From IMG/VR virus record IMGVR_UViG_3300047678_000079, positions 1 to 61,241 of that record: a stretch of 61,241 bases of DNA. The stretch is one strand, 5' to 3'. Below the pieces are notes generated by a model that saw nothing but the letters and a program-made list of their open reading frames with translations, had not been told where the DNA came from and did no database searches. Position numbers and translations under genes: made by a program. The stretch is from a virus. Of the stretch, positions 48,098 through 56,612 are shown piece after piece; positions within the stretch are counted from its first letter, which is position 1, and each line of letters starts with the position of its first letter.

Positions 48098-50624
48098 CGC
48101 CCCTCCCGATCTCGTCCAATAGTTTGGCTGTCCGCGCCTTGACCTCATTTATGTCCGGCTGGGTCTTCGAGACCTCATCCTGGAGCCACATCAAATCCAG
48201 TTGCAGCTTGCCTTGCGCGACTTCGCGCTGTGTCTCGATGCGCATGCGTTCAGTCTGCTGCTTGTCGGCTGCGACCTTCGCGGCGAGCGCATTCTTGTCT
48301 GCGTCGTTCTTGACGTCAGATTGCGCCTTGAATTCTTTGATCTTGAGTTCCCGGAGTTGCGCCTCGACCAGCGGGTCCTTGGCATTCTTCTCTTTTTCCG
48401 CCATCTCCGCGTCGCGCTTGTCCTTCTCGAACACGCGCCGCCCCGCTTCCGCGATGGCCTTGCTGAGATTGATCTCAACTTCCGCCGGGATCGGCTCTCC
48501 AGCTGGTGGAAGCGAGAAGCCGAGCTCTTCCTCGACGCGCTGGCGCTCGATGTAGCCGATGCGATCCGCCGCGAGAGCCATGGCGGCCGCCATAATCTGC
48601 TGGCCTTGTGGCATCTGCCCGACATCCGCCGCCCGCTTGGGGTTTTGGATGAAGGACATCACGAACGACAGGTGGGACTGGTGATCCTGGAAGGGATACG
48701 CCTTGACCGGCTCGCCATTCAACAACGCCTGCACTTCGGAGACGGGATCCCGCGCCGGAACGTGGCTCTTGTCGGGGACCATCATGTTCGCGACTTCCGA
48801 ACTCATGAGCATCCGCACGAATTCGCGATGCAGGGCGGGGATGTCGTATGTCCCTGGGGGCGCTTGCGCAGCCGAAGCCATGACAGCCTGGATTTGCAGC
48901 AAGCGTTGCGAGAATGTCGCGAGATTGGGGTCGGATACTGGCTCTGAGACGAACTTCCCACTAAAGTCCTTGAGTTTGACCTTGCGCTCGCCGCCTTCGA
49001 CGTCGTAGGGATAGTCCTTTTCGTCGATTGCGCCGGGGTCCGTCATCGATCCGGGCTCCATCTCCGGCATCTGTGCGACCAGTTGCTCCAATTCCTCGCG
49101 AATCAGCCGCTCCATGATGGAGAATTCCTGCTTGAGGCTGGCGTGGAAGCGGGCCTGGACCGCCGTCATGACCTTGATCTTCTGCTCGATCAGAGCCAGC
49201 AGCGTCCCAACGGCGATTTCACCGTTCACGGCGCCGTTCATCGGGTCAGCAATGGCGGCGAGTTCCTTGACCGTCTGCCGGACCTCCGTCCTGAGCCCGG
49301 CCAGTTGCTGCGAAGGCCCCTTGAATGGGAATGGGAAGATGGCATCTCGCAGGGAAGTGCCATCCCCCATGAGGCTCACCCCAGCAAACTCGAAAGGCTG
49401 GAAGCTTATTTCCCCTTCGTTCATCCGGATGCGCCGGTCGTATAGACCGCCAGGCAAGTTCTCGCAGGCAGCCGCGTCCATCAGCATGCGGAGCATGTTT
49501 GTCCCGGCTTTTGCGAGATTCCCAATCAGGTGGATGAAGCCGAAGCCATAGGAGCCCGGGCCTGGGATGAAAGTGTACTGGGTTACGCAGTGGAGCGCGG
49601 TCTTTTCGTCGTCCATCTCATCCCAGTTTCGGCGGATGGACAGGATCGTCTGCGATTCAAGCTCGAACGTGACGATGTAGGGAGAGGCGAGGCCATCTTC
49701 GTCGTCGAAATGCTTGAGGTTGAGTTCGCAATACATCTCGATGACTTGGTGCCGTCCATCGAGAGTGCTCGGGGTTTCCTTCGCGGCCTTGTCTTTGGCT
49801 TCCTTGAACTCTCCGCGAGTCTCCATCGCGGGCGCTGGAATCTCGACATCCCTGTAGAATCCGTTGATTTGCAGGCGTCTCAGTTCGTTTTTGAAGTAGC
49901 GGTGAACGAGGGAGTAGCGAGGGGCTTGCCAAAGGCTTGGGTAGCCATACGGGATAATGACGTCTTCGGCGGGGAGGTAGCGTGGCGTCAGCTTGCCGGT
50001 TGCCGGGTCTTTGTATGTTTTGCGGAATGCCGATCCACAGTATCCCAGGTCCCAAAGCAGACGCTCCGTCTCGATGCGGTAGTCTTTCACCCTTGTAGTG
50101 AGGATGAAATTCATGAAGTCCTGCTTACGTTCCGAGGACTCGATGGCCTCCGGAGTCACAGCGCCCCAGATCTTTTGCCTTACCGGGCCTCCGGGCTTGA
50201 AGACTTCCTGAATGGCATTGGATTGGAAGCGGATGATCGCTTCGGTGATGACGGGATCAACGACGGAAGAGGCTCCAAGGAACGGCGTGGATCTCGGCCC
50301 CTTGAGTTCAAGGCCCAGATACTCCATGCCGTCTTTGCACGTCTTTTCCCAATCGGCGCGCGACGCGAGATCGTCCGTGTATTGCTCAACTGCTTCGAGC
50401 GCGATGGAGCGAAGATCCTCATCTTCGAGGTACTCCGCGAGGTTCTCCGAATGAGGCACTATCGCGTAATCGACTTCAGGCTCCTCTTCATCTTCCGGAG
50501 TCTCGCCTTCGACCTCAATCTCCACTTCGATGGAGTCGCCCGGCTCAGCCGATTCCTCCATAGAAGCCAGGATGTCCCTGAAGATTCCAGCCCGCTCTTC
50601 GTCCTGGATCGGAGTTATGTCCAC
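48075..50624 (-). CDS. Portal protein
   Basis: About 849 residues from the GTG at 50624, or 828 from the ATG at 50561; the longer frame to 50837 is unlikely. Acidic N-terminus, then AVEQYTDDLASRADWEKTCK, GLELKGPRSTPFLGASSVVD, a core typical of large podophage portals, and a long charged C-terminal helix (from about 720). The portal ring is the DNA gate and assembly nucleus. Gene order TerL-portal is normal apart from the + strand gene between them. Confidence 0.85.
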   Translation of the reverse strand: MDITPIQDEERAGIFRDILASMEESAEPGDSIEVEIEVEGETPEDEEEPEVDYAIVPHSENLAEYLEDEDLRSIALEAVEQYTDDLASRADWEKTCKDGMEYLGLELKGPRSTPFLGASSVVDPVITEAIIRFQSNAIQEVFKPGGPVRQKIWGAVTPEAIESSERKQDFMNFILTTRVKDYRIETERLLWDLGYCGSAFRKTYKDPATGKLTPRYLPAEDVIIPYGYPSLWQAPRYSLVHRYFKNELRRLQINGFYRDVEIPAPAMETRGEFKEAKDKAAKETPSTLDGRHQVIEMYCELNLKHFDDEDGLASPYIVTFELESQTILSIRRNWDEMDDEKTALHCVTQYTFIPGPGSYGFGFIHLIGNLAKAGTNMLRMLMDAAACENLPGGLYDRRIRMNEGEISFQPFEFAGVSLMGDGTSLRDAIFPFPFKGPSQQLAGLRTEVRQTVKELAAIADPMNGAVNGEIAVGTLLALIEQKIKVMTAVQARFHASLKQEFSIMERLIREELEQLVAQMPEMEPGSMTDPGAIDEKDYPYDVEGGERKVKLKDFSGKFVSEPVSDPNLATFSQRLLQIQAVMASAAQAPPGTYDIPALHREFVRMLMSSEVANMMVPDKSHVPARDPVSEVQALLNGEPVKAYPFQDHQSHLSFVMSFIQNPKRAADVGQMPQGQQIMAAAMALAADRIGYIERQRVEEELGFSLPPAGEPIPAEVEINLSKAIAEAGRRVFEKDKRDAEMAEKEKNAKDPLVEAQLRELKIKEFKAQSDVKNDADKNALAAKVAADKQQTERMRIETQREVAQGKLQLDLMWLQDEVSKTQPDINEVKARTAKLLDEIGRGDGYRRLQ

Positions 50625-50705
50625 TATCTGGAACTCTACGATACAAAGTGAGCGGCGCGATAGAGATAGGTCGTTGAAACTACGCAAGATATCACATATA
50701 GTGGT

Positions 50706-50942
50706 ATGTATATGCCTATTCTTGCGGTCATCCAGAAACAGCGTAGGGAGTTCTGCACGGTCGCGCAACTGGCGAAATGGACAAGCGAACAGCCGCAGGT
50801 CTGGTATCGGAGAGTCCGTGAGGGGGCGATCCCGCACTACAAGATCGGCGGGTCGGTGAGGGTGCTGATTTCAGACTTTGAGGACTACTTGAGTCGCGCG
50901 AAGCGCGTGGGTGGGAAGTCCCCTACCAGTAGCCAACGGTAG
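50706..50942 (+). CDS. Excisionase/MerR-like helix-turn-helix protein on the opposite strand
   Basis: 78 residues. CTVAQLAKWTSEQPQVWYRR and VREGAIPHYKIGGSVRVLIS and DFEDYL form the helix-turn-helix pattern of HTH_17/excisionase proteins. It lies between the terL and portal genes, on the other strand, and its end overlaps the terL end by 20 bases. It may control late transcription or recombination with the serine recombinase. An ATG at 50712 is an alternative start. Confidence 0.7.
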   Translation: MYMPILAVIQKQRREFCTVAQLAKWTSEQPQVWYRRVREGAIPHYKIGGSVRVLISDFEDYLSRAKRVGGKSPTSSQR

Positions 50943-52566
50943 TACGTTCGGGGCGCTTCTTCGCTTCTTCCTCTTCTTCGCGCATGACGCGAAGCTCGCC
51001 GGGCAACTGGATGTAGCGGCCTTCCCTGAAGTGCTTCATGCACATAGTCACGGTGTCCGCGAGATCGTCGGCTCCGCCGAATCCAGCCATCGCGCACGAC
51101 TCCCGGACGTCCTGGGCGTATGCCTCGTCAAGCGGAGCGTACACCAACCCCTCGGAGAAGATGGGCGAGACTGAGTGCAGGCGCGACATCTTGTCGTTCG
51201 ACATCTTGAACGATCCGCGAGACGGGACGAATCCAACGGTGTCGATGTGAAGCTCATCCAGGAGAGAGCGCAAGGCGTTGCCGCTTTGCTTCTCTTCCAC
51301 GATAATCACGTCCGGCTTCCACCGACCGCTCATCATCACGGCCTTGTCCCGCAACGCGGGCATGTCCCATCGGCCCTGTGTGGCGTCTAGAAGAATCATG
51401 CTCGACTGCTTCCGGCGCTCGTCCTCAGGCGATGCGTAAAACAGGCCCCACGTGGTCGAAGCGGAGAAATCGGCCATCTGTTTGGAGCTTTGCGCGGTGT
51501 CCCACGACTGGATTACGTAGTGGACTTTGGGGAACTTCGGGCGCCCGGCGTCGTCCTTCGGAGCCCAGTCCTTCCACCACTCCCGCCGGATGATGTTCGC
51601 CCCCTCATCCATGGGCTTCTGCTGGTACTGAGCGTTCCACTTCCAGTTCGGCTGGATGGAGCGTTCCGTCCGCAGCATCTCAAGGGGAGCGCCCTCTTCC
51701 CAGAAGCTGCGCTCGTTGGGCGTGTGCTCGTCGAGGATCGCTGGGAACTCGATCACTTCCCACTTCTCTTTGCCATCGGCCATCAGCTTCAGACATCTGC
51801 CGGTGATGTCCTTGGAGTTCCAGCGGGTCGCGATGACGATGATCGCCACGCCGCCACTGCCACGCTGTGAGCGTTGGCGTAGGCCAAGGAACCGCTGCCA
51901 GGCATCCTCCCAGATCGCCCGGTTCGTCACCATCTTGACGACGTCCTGCTCGGAGTGCGGATCGTCGAGGATGATCACATGGCCGCCTTCACCGGCAACC
52001 TTCGAGCCGAGCGATCGCGCGATGTATCGGCCCTTTTTGTTCGTGTTGAACACGCTCTTGCTCTTCGTGTTCTTCGAGAGTTTGACGCCCGGGAAGATCT
52101 CCTTGAACTCGTCCGTGGAGAACATGTCCACTACCTTGGATCCGAAGTTCTTGGCCAGGTCCGTTCCGTTCGAGATCTGCATGACGTACCGGCCAGGGAA
52201 TCTGCCGAGGTACCAAGGCGGGAAAGCCACGCTGGCGAATGTGGACTTGCCGGAACGCGGCGGCATGGCGAGGATGAGGCGCTTCAGGGACCCATCAGCG
52301 ATGCGGTTGAAGGCATCGGCCATTTGCCGATGATGCTCGCCCTCCTTGTACGCCTCAGGGATCCCGATGGGCGTCCACATCGACTTGACGTAGTAGAGGA
52401 AATCCCGCCGGCAAGACTCGACATGCAGGTCCTGCGTCCCCTGGTTGATGACCGCGACAGCCTTCGCGCGAAGGGTGATGTCCAGCCTGTGCCAGACGCT
52501 CTTGATCTTCGCGCTGAAGCGTGCGATCTGGTTCGCCATTTCGGGGCGCGGGTCTTTGTCGGTCAT
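50923..52566 (-). CDS. Terminase large subunit
   Basis: 547 residues. Walker A MPPRSGKST (101-109), Walker B GGHVIILDDPHS, coupling motif VIATRWNSKD, and nuclease residues in QSWDTAQSS, IIVEEKQSG and DDLADTVTM. It powers DNA packaging and cuts the concatemer. The start at 52566 makes an ATGA overlap with the DUF3800-like gene. Confidence 0.92.
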   Translation of the reverse strand: MTDKDPRPEMANQIARFSAKIKSVWHRLDITLRAKAVAVINQGTQDLHVESCRRDFLYYVKSMWTPIGIPEAYKEGEHHRQMADAFNRIADGSLKRLILAMPPRSGKSTFASVAFPPWYLGRFPGRYVMQISNGTDLAKNFGSKVVDMFSTDEFKEIFPGVKLSKNTKSKSVFNTNKKGRYIARSLGSKVAGEGGHVIILDDPHSEQDVVKMVTNRAIWEDAWQRFLGLRQRSQRGSGGVAIIVIATRWNSKDITGRCLKLMADGKEKWEVIEFPAILDEHTPNERSFWEEGAPLEMLRTERSIQPNWKWNAQYQQKPMDEGANIIRREWWKDWAPKDDAGRPKFPKVHYVIQSWDTAQSSKQMADFSASTTWGLFYASPEDERRKQSSMILLDATQGRWDMPALRDKAVMMSGRWKPDVIIVEEKQSGNALRSLLDELHIDTVGFVPSRGSFKMSNDKMSRLHSVSPIFSEGLVYAPLDEAYAQDVRESCAMAGFGGADDLADTVTMCMKHFREGRYIQLPGELRVMREEEEEAKKRPERTTVGYW

Positions 52567-53294
52567 GGCCACTGCCGCTCCTCCCACAAATCCTCCACAT
52601 GCGCCCGCAGCACGTCCGCTGCTTGAAGCGGGGTGAATTCGTGCTTGTCCGCAAATGTCAGAGTCCCCATACGATACTTATCTTGGTAATCTTTCCGTAA
52701 GTCATCAAACAGCCGGTGAGCTTCTTGTGCCCAAACCTCTTGCCGTTCGAAGACATAAGCAATATTCTCTGTTTCTCCCATGAAGGCAGCCGACATTCGA
52801 GAAATTTCCATTATTGCCCATTGCATGCATAGCAGGTATGGGCTCACCACCAACTTCTTGCCCCGTTCTGACAAGTGCTCTTTGTAGTCTTTGATGACAA
52901 CACCGCTCGCTACTCCGAGGATTCCAGAAGATAGAATCAAGTCTACAGAGCCTCGAATTAGGTAGTTCCGATTGCGCTGCCCGATTCTGCGGAATCTTCC
53001 AACTCCAAGCTTTTCCATTTCTTGGGCATGTAGGTAATCGAGTGGCGCGCAAACCTTGGCGGCAGCGTGTGCCTTTAGGTTCGAAACTTCGAAACAGCAC
53101 GGAGAAGCAAGAAGCTTCCTCCATTGCTCGTCAAATTTCTCCCATTGAGCCTCTGTTGCCACAAAACCACACAATGTAAAGACCGGCCCCTCAAAGCCAC
53201 TCTCATCAAAATACGCTTTAAGCACAGCCATTGTCCTTGTAGGAGCCAATCGGCCATGTACGACGGATGCCATTTGGCGCACGGTCATTCCCAT
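52563..53294 (-). CDS. DUF3800-like protein
   Basis: 243 residues from 53294 (or 222 from 53231, where ACAAGGAC lies upstream). KAYFDESGFEGPVFTLCGFV and AQWEKFDEQWRKLL are characteristic of DUF3800, a family with a predicted RNase H-like fold. DUF3800 genes are often found on mobile elements and beside defence genes. It sits immediately before terL, so a link with packaging or nuclease activity is possible. Lower GC than neighbours suggests transfer. Confidence 0.7.
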   Translation of the reverse strand: MGMTVRQMASVVHGRLAPTRTMAVLKAYFDESGFEGPVFTLCGFVATEAQWEKFDEQWRKLLASPCCFEVSNLKAHAAAKVCAPLDYLHAQEMEKLGVGRFRRIGQRNRNYLIRGSVDLILSSGILGVASGVVIKDYKEHLSERGKKLVVSPYLLCMQWAIMEISRMSAAFMGETENIAYVFERQEVWAQEAHRLFDDLRKDYQDKYRMGTLTFADKHEFTPLQAADVLRAHVEDLWEERQWP

Positions 53295-53340
53295 ACCTGC
53301 ACTGATGCCGTCTCCAGAGCATTGATGTATGCCGCGTCAG

Positions 53341-53523
53341 TCATTTGTAAATCAACTCCACCCTATCCGCGATCCCGTCGCCGTCGTTGTCCCTTAGTTG
53401 CGCCGTCACCACAGGAGCCTGCCCTGCCACATCGGAGCCAAGCGTATCCATCCACACTTGGCTGTTCTTCCGCTCGCGATACGGGATCTCCTGGAGCCAC
53501 TTATAAAGCTGCTGCGCTGTCAT
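53341..53523 (-). CDS. Small protein with EF-hand/dockerin-like calcium loop
   Basis: 60 residues. The C-terminus LRDNDGDGIADRVELIYK fits the calcium-binding loop DxDxDGxxDxxE. Such loops normally occur outside the cell; no signal peptide is present. Function unknown. Confidence 0.6.
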   Translation of the reverse strand: MTAQQLYKWLQEIPYRERKNSQVWMDTLGSDVAGQAPVVTAQLRDNDGDGIADRVELIYK

Positions 53524-53542
53524 GCTTCAAGCTCCTGCTCCG

Positions 53543-53839
53543 TCATTCCGGATCCTCCGCATGAACCCTCAGGATCTCGTCGTGAACCAGTATCGGGATC
53601 CTGATGATAACGCCGCCCTCCAGGATGGCGAAATAGGATCCCTTGTAATTGCCGACCGCAATAATCTCCAGCTTCGCGCTCGGCATCTCGATGAGAGCCG
53701 CCTCATCGTGGTAGCTCGGGAATTCTTCGCAATCGTCATGGTATTCAGGGACAAAGCACCCCACAGACACCAGCAGCTTACGCCCCCGCTTCTGAGCCAC
53801 GCGCCACTCTTTCCTGCTCATTCGTTGGCTATCCTTCAC
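53543..53839 (-). CDS. Small hypothetical protein
   Basis: 98 residues. GTG start by GTGA overlap (ATG 53821 is an alternative). Basic N-terminus, strand-rich C-terminus (GNYKGSYFAILEGGVIIRIP). Not recognised. Confidence 0.6.
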   Translation of the reverse strand: MKDSQRMSRKEWRVAQKRGRKLLVSVGCFVPEYHDDCEEFPSYHDEAALIEMPSAKLEIIAVGNYKGSYFAILEGGVIIRIPILVHDEILRVHAEDPE

Positions 53840-54123
53840 GCCGGCGCTCCCTCCTGGTGCGCGGACATGAACGCCAATTCGTCGCGGAACATAGCGTAGA
53901 ACATGCCGTCTCCTACGGTGCGGCGAGTACTCGCAATCAACTGCGGGTCTCCTCCCATCTCGATCAGCTTAGCAATGATGGCATCTATCTCCTCCGCTGT
54001 TGCGATTGGGAAAGTCCAATGCACGATGTCGCGCGGTCGAGCCCCAATACTCGCGGGCAGCGCTGGCAAGCTCGGAGCTACTGCCGCGGCTCCGATCACC
54101 CCGAAGAATGTACGTCTGTTCAT
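53836..54123 (-). CDS. Small protein with Tat signal peptide
   Basis: 95 residues. MNRRTFFGVIGAAAVAPSLP is a twin-arginine signal (RRTFFG) with a hydrophobic core and a likely cut after ASIGA. The mature part is about 70 residues (VHWTFPIATAEEIDAIIAKL), no cofactor motif seen. Tat export of a phage protein is unusual. Start overlaps the PEP-CTERM gene stop by ATGA, so the two are co-translated. Confidence 0.75.
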   Translation of the reverse strand: MNRRTFFGVIGAAAVAPSLPALPASIGARPRDIVHWTFPIATAEEIDAIIAKLIEMGGDPQLIASTRRTVGDGMFYAMFRDELAFMSAHQEGAPA

Positions 54124-54311
54124 TTCCGCAACCTCCGCACAATCAGCCCCGTAATGGCGGCAATCGCAAACAGCATCCACGTCGCAGGCTCAGGCACCTG
54201 CGTAATCTCAGGCGGGCAACTCACGATCTCGTGGCACTGCGAGAGATGCGGCGGAATCGCTCCGGGCGGTGGGCCTGGAAGCTTGTCGCCTTCGTACGCG
54301 AACTCGCTCAT
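54120..54311 (-). CDS. PEP-CTERM mini-protein
   Basis: 63 residues. The C-terminus is a textbook PEP-CTERM sorting tail: VPEPATW (PEP at 40-42), hydrophobic span MLFAIAAITGLIV, and RRLRK. Exosortases recognise such tails on exported proteins in bacteria with exopolysaccharide. The N-terminal 38 residues are Pro-rich with two cysteines and carry no Sec signal, so export is unexplained. It could mimic a substrate, occupy exosortase or simply anchor in the membrane. Confidence 0.8.
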   Translation of the reverse strand: MSEFAYEGDKLPGPPPGAIPPHLSQCHEIVSCPPEITQVPEPATWMLFAIAAITGLIVRRLRK

Positions 54312-54562
54312 TTCGGCACTTCCCTGATGTCGTACGGAAACTTGACAGCTTCCTCAGCCACCCTGATTGCGGCGCCTATCGCAACCGCCCCATTGGCAGC
54401 CATATTGCGAATCTCCTCCAGCGCATCCCTGTATCGGTTCGCCCGCATCTGGTAGAAGTAGAGTTCGCTTTCCATCTTGTACGCCTCTTCCCCGGCGATT
54501 CTCAAGACGTACGACAGTGGTTCCTCTCCGCCGTCAGCGTCTTTCATATCTTCTCTAGTCAT
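54308..54562 (-). CDS. Small helical protein
   Basis: 84 residues, acidic then helical (ALEEIRNMAANGAVAIGAAI). ATGA overlap with the PEP-CTERM gene. Not recognised. Confidence 0.6.
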   Translation of the reverse strand: MTREDMKDADGGEEPLSYVLRIAGEEAYKMESELYFYQMRANRYRDALEEIRNMAANGAVAIGAAIRVAEEAVKFPYDIREVPK

Positions 54563-54827
54563 CGTAGGAAATTACCAACATCCCATTGGGGTCAGGCAGC
54601 GTCAGCTTCGGCGCCTTCCCGTCATTCCTAATCTGTTCGAGCCGCAGGAAGGCAGCCTGCATCACGGGGTCATGGTTGATAACTTCCTGGCAAGGATCAC
54701 AGAACTGGCCCTTGATAGGGAGGTATTGCAAACTGCGAAAAGCGGGGATGTCTGCCAGTGTTGCCCCACGTTCCGAAGCGATTACAGTCCCACAGCAATC
54801 GCAGAGATACGTGGCTGTGACGCTCAC
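54555..54827 (-). CDS. Zinc-ribbon protein
   Basis: 90 residues, GTG start behind GGAGGTG. YLCDCCGTVIAS and FCDPCQEV give a four-Cys zinc site. Function unknown. Confidence 0.6.
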   Translation of the reverse strand: MSVTATYLCDCCGTVIASERGATLADIPAFRSLQYLPIKGQFCDPCQEVINHDPVMQAAFLRLEQIRNDGKAPKLTLPDPNGMLVISYDD

Positions 54828-54868
54828 CTAACACCTCCATCCGGAAGTTCTTTCATTGCAGAAATCAT
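54824..54868 (-). CDS. 14-codon coupling frame
   Basis: Starts in a TGATG overlap with the gene before and ends in a GTGA overlap with the gene after; it also contains the GGAGGTG ribosome-binding site of the latter. It may serve only to carry ribosomes between genes. Confidence 0.3.
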   Translation of the reverse strand: MISAMKELPDGGVR

Positions 54869-55149
54869 CACATTCTCCTCTGTTCAGCAAACTTCTTCGC
54901 AAGCTTCTTCCCGCCATCCCCCGTCCGGCAGATCGTAGAGTGGCCTTTCAAAGTGATCCATCGCGCGCGAATCGAGGCATATGCCGGTCCAAAGGACTGC
55001 TCTTCGACCGACTCCTCAATCGCCTCCAACGGGGCGAACTTCAGCGCCATCGCCTTCAGGATATCCTTGTCCTCGACATCGCCAGTCGCCACGAGCGTGT
55101 GGTGCAGCACGCCGGGATTCCCACGGCTCACAATGATCTCAATCTTCAC
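54868..55149 (-). CDS. Small hypothetical protein (GTG start)
   Basis: 93 residues. The GTG at 55149 is favoured by a GTGA overlap. Begins with KIEIIVSRGNPGVLHHTLVA; strand-rich then helical. Not recognised. Confidence 0.6.
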   Translation of the reverse strand: MKIEIIVSRGNPGVLHHTLVATGDVEDKDILKAMALKFAPLEAIEESVEEQSFGPAYASIRARWITLKGHSTICRTGDGGKKLAKKFAEQRRM

Positions 55150-55523
55150 CACAGCCACCTTCGCAGCGAGGCCCAGAGGCCGGGCTCCGGGGGAGCGGGC
55201 TTCTGATCCAGCGGCAGCCCGGTAACAGTGATGCCGCATTCTTTCAGGCAGAGGTCAGGCTTTGGTGGAGCCTCTAGAGCGTCGTCGGTAACCTGGATGC
55301 CAGCTTCCCCCAAGTAGTGAACAAGGCTGGACAGCTTGACGGAATCACCATGAAGGCACCATTCAAGCGACTTCACGGCCCGATCTTTCCTTCGCTTCAG
55401 ATCATCGGCTTCCCGTTGCCGCGCTTTGTCGATGAGCACGGTGAAGGCGGCCTGCTCTTCAGGCGTGATCCTTCCATCCTCGGTGACGTTGGTTAATATG
55501 TTGATCAATTCATGGCTGGTCAT
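55146..55523 (-). CDS. Hypothetical protein
   Basis: 125 residues. The N-terminus (ELINILTNVTEDGRITPEEQ) has an acidic turn reminiscent of an EF-hand but incomplete. Two cysteines in CLKEC. First gene after the AT-rich gap, so probably the first gene of an operon. Confidence 0.6.
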   Translation of the reverse strand: MTSHELINILTNVTEDGRITPEEQAAFTVLIDKARQREADDLKRRKDRAVKSLEWCLHGDSVKLSSLVHYLGEAGIQVTDDALEAPPKPDLCLKECGITVTGLPLDQKPAPPEPGLWASLRRWLW

Positions 55524-55891
55524 AGTCCCTCACAAACCGCCGCGCAAGCCGCGCAGCATGTGCATCTCACAACCCTGCCGGCCGTGTTGAATCCGCTGTT
55601 GATTGTAATCTCGCTCACTCTTTTGCCCTCGCAACTTTGGTACATATTATTTTTTCTTAACCTCGCACTTTTCTTCCAAAACTCATTGCAGGAGTGTTGC
55701 CTGGATAACTACTACACTCGTTTTCCGTTTGGGCACTAGCCGCCCTTCCTCTCGGACTCCAACTTTAGCCTCTGATACTGAATGGGAAATAGTGTTAGTT
55801 ACGTAACGCGCGCGCGTACCCGTGCAAGAGGGGCTCCCGGGGTGGGTGGGGTTCGAAAGGGGCCGGTAGGTCGTTTTGGCCGCTTGAGGTT
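55524..55891. promoter_or_regulatory. AT-rich intergenic region with promoter-like boxes
   Basis: 368 bases. On the + strand TTGCCC and TATTAT are 16 bases apart; on the - strand TACAAT lies about 80 bases before the ATG at 55523. The palindrome GTTACGTAAC is followed by CGCGCGCG. A + strand frame 55512-55739 (hydrophobic, AT-driven) is not called. This is the natural place for a leftward promoter. Confidence 0.45.
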
Positions 55892-56494
55892 TCAATCGCT
55901 CCCCTCATGCACTCCATCCCACTCGTCAGGCCCTGGAGCAATGGAATCAACGACTTGCATAATCCTAAGAGATTCCGCAGTGATGTCGATCACGATGCCT
56001 GACTCCGAAGCTGTTGAAAAGAAAGACCTCATCGCCTCTGTGAGGTTCGCGGCTGCTGCATCCTTGGCATCCGCGGCCTTCGCGAACGCTTGCACATGGA
56101 CCATTGAGCCAGCCAGTTTCATGGCCGCTAAACGGTCTGCGTCTCGAATGTCTTTCTTTTCAACGAGATCCCAGAGTTTGTCGTCGATCTTCTCTCGCCA
56201 CTGTAAGCCACGTGACGCATTTAAAAGATTCGCCGCATTCCTCCCAGTTTGCACCATTTCCATAACCTTGGAGTTATCAGCGAGCTTGGAGGATTGGACG
56301 TAGACTGTAGACGAAGTTGGCTCTGCGCCTGATTCATACGCGCGTCGAAACGCTTCGGCTTGCGTGAGTCCGCTTGCAATCAGGGTTGCGAAAGCCGTTT
56401 GTTTTGAGGTGCTTCCGAGCTCGGAAGCTTTAGCGGCTATGGCGCGAACGGCCGCGGCTGGCAGATGAGGATCCGTGCGGGCTTTAGCGGCCAT
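55892..56494 (-). CDS. Terminase small subunit-like protein
   Basis: 200 residues from the ATG at 56494. LIASGLTQAEAFRRAYESGA is a helix-turn-helix typical of TerS N-terminal domains; TVYVQSSKLADNSKVMEMVQ follows the familiar pattern, then coiled-coil and an acidic C-terminus. TerS recognises the packaging site and feeds TerL. It is separated from terL by 3.3 kb. Longer in-frame starts exist but lack support. Confidence 0.7.
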   Translation of the reverse strand: MAAKARTDPHLPAAAVRAIAAKASELGSTSKQTAFATLIASGLTQAEAFRRAYESGAEPTSSTVYVQSSKLADNSKVMEMVQTGRNAANLLNASRGLQWREKIDDKLWDLVEKKDIRDADRLAAMKLAGSMVHVQAFAKAADAKDAAAANLTEAMRSFFSTASESGIVIDITAESLRIMQVVDSIAPGPDEWDGVHEGSD

Positions 56495-56612
56495 GAGGTC
56501 TACTACGAATTGTAGGGGTATGGAGAGGCCGAAAGCAAGGACGGGGGAGGGGGAATGCGACTCGCGCGATGCGCTTCGCTGCTTGCCTTCGGCAGATAGG
56601 TACAACGATCCC

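Noticed and set aside
49530-50651. 373-codon + strand open frame
   Set aside because: Antisense to the portal gene, which has clear family features.
55512-55739. Hydrophobic 75-codon + strand frame
   Set aside because: Arises from an AT-rich promoter-like region; no ribosome-binding site. Kept only as a note.
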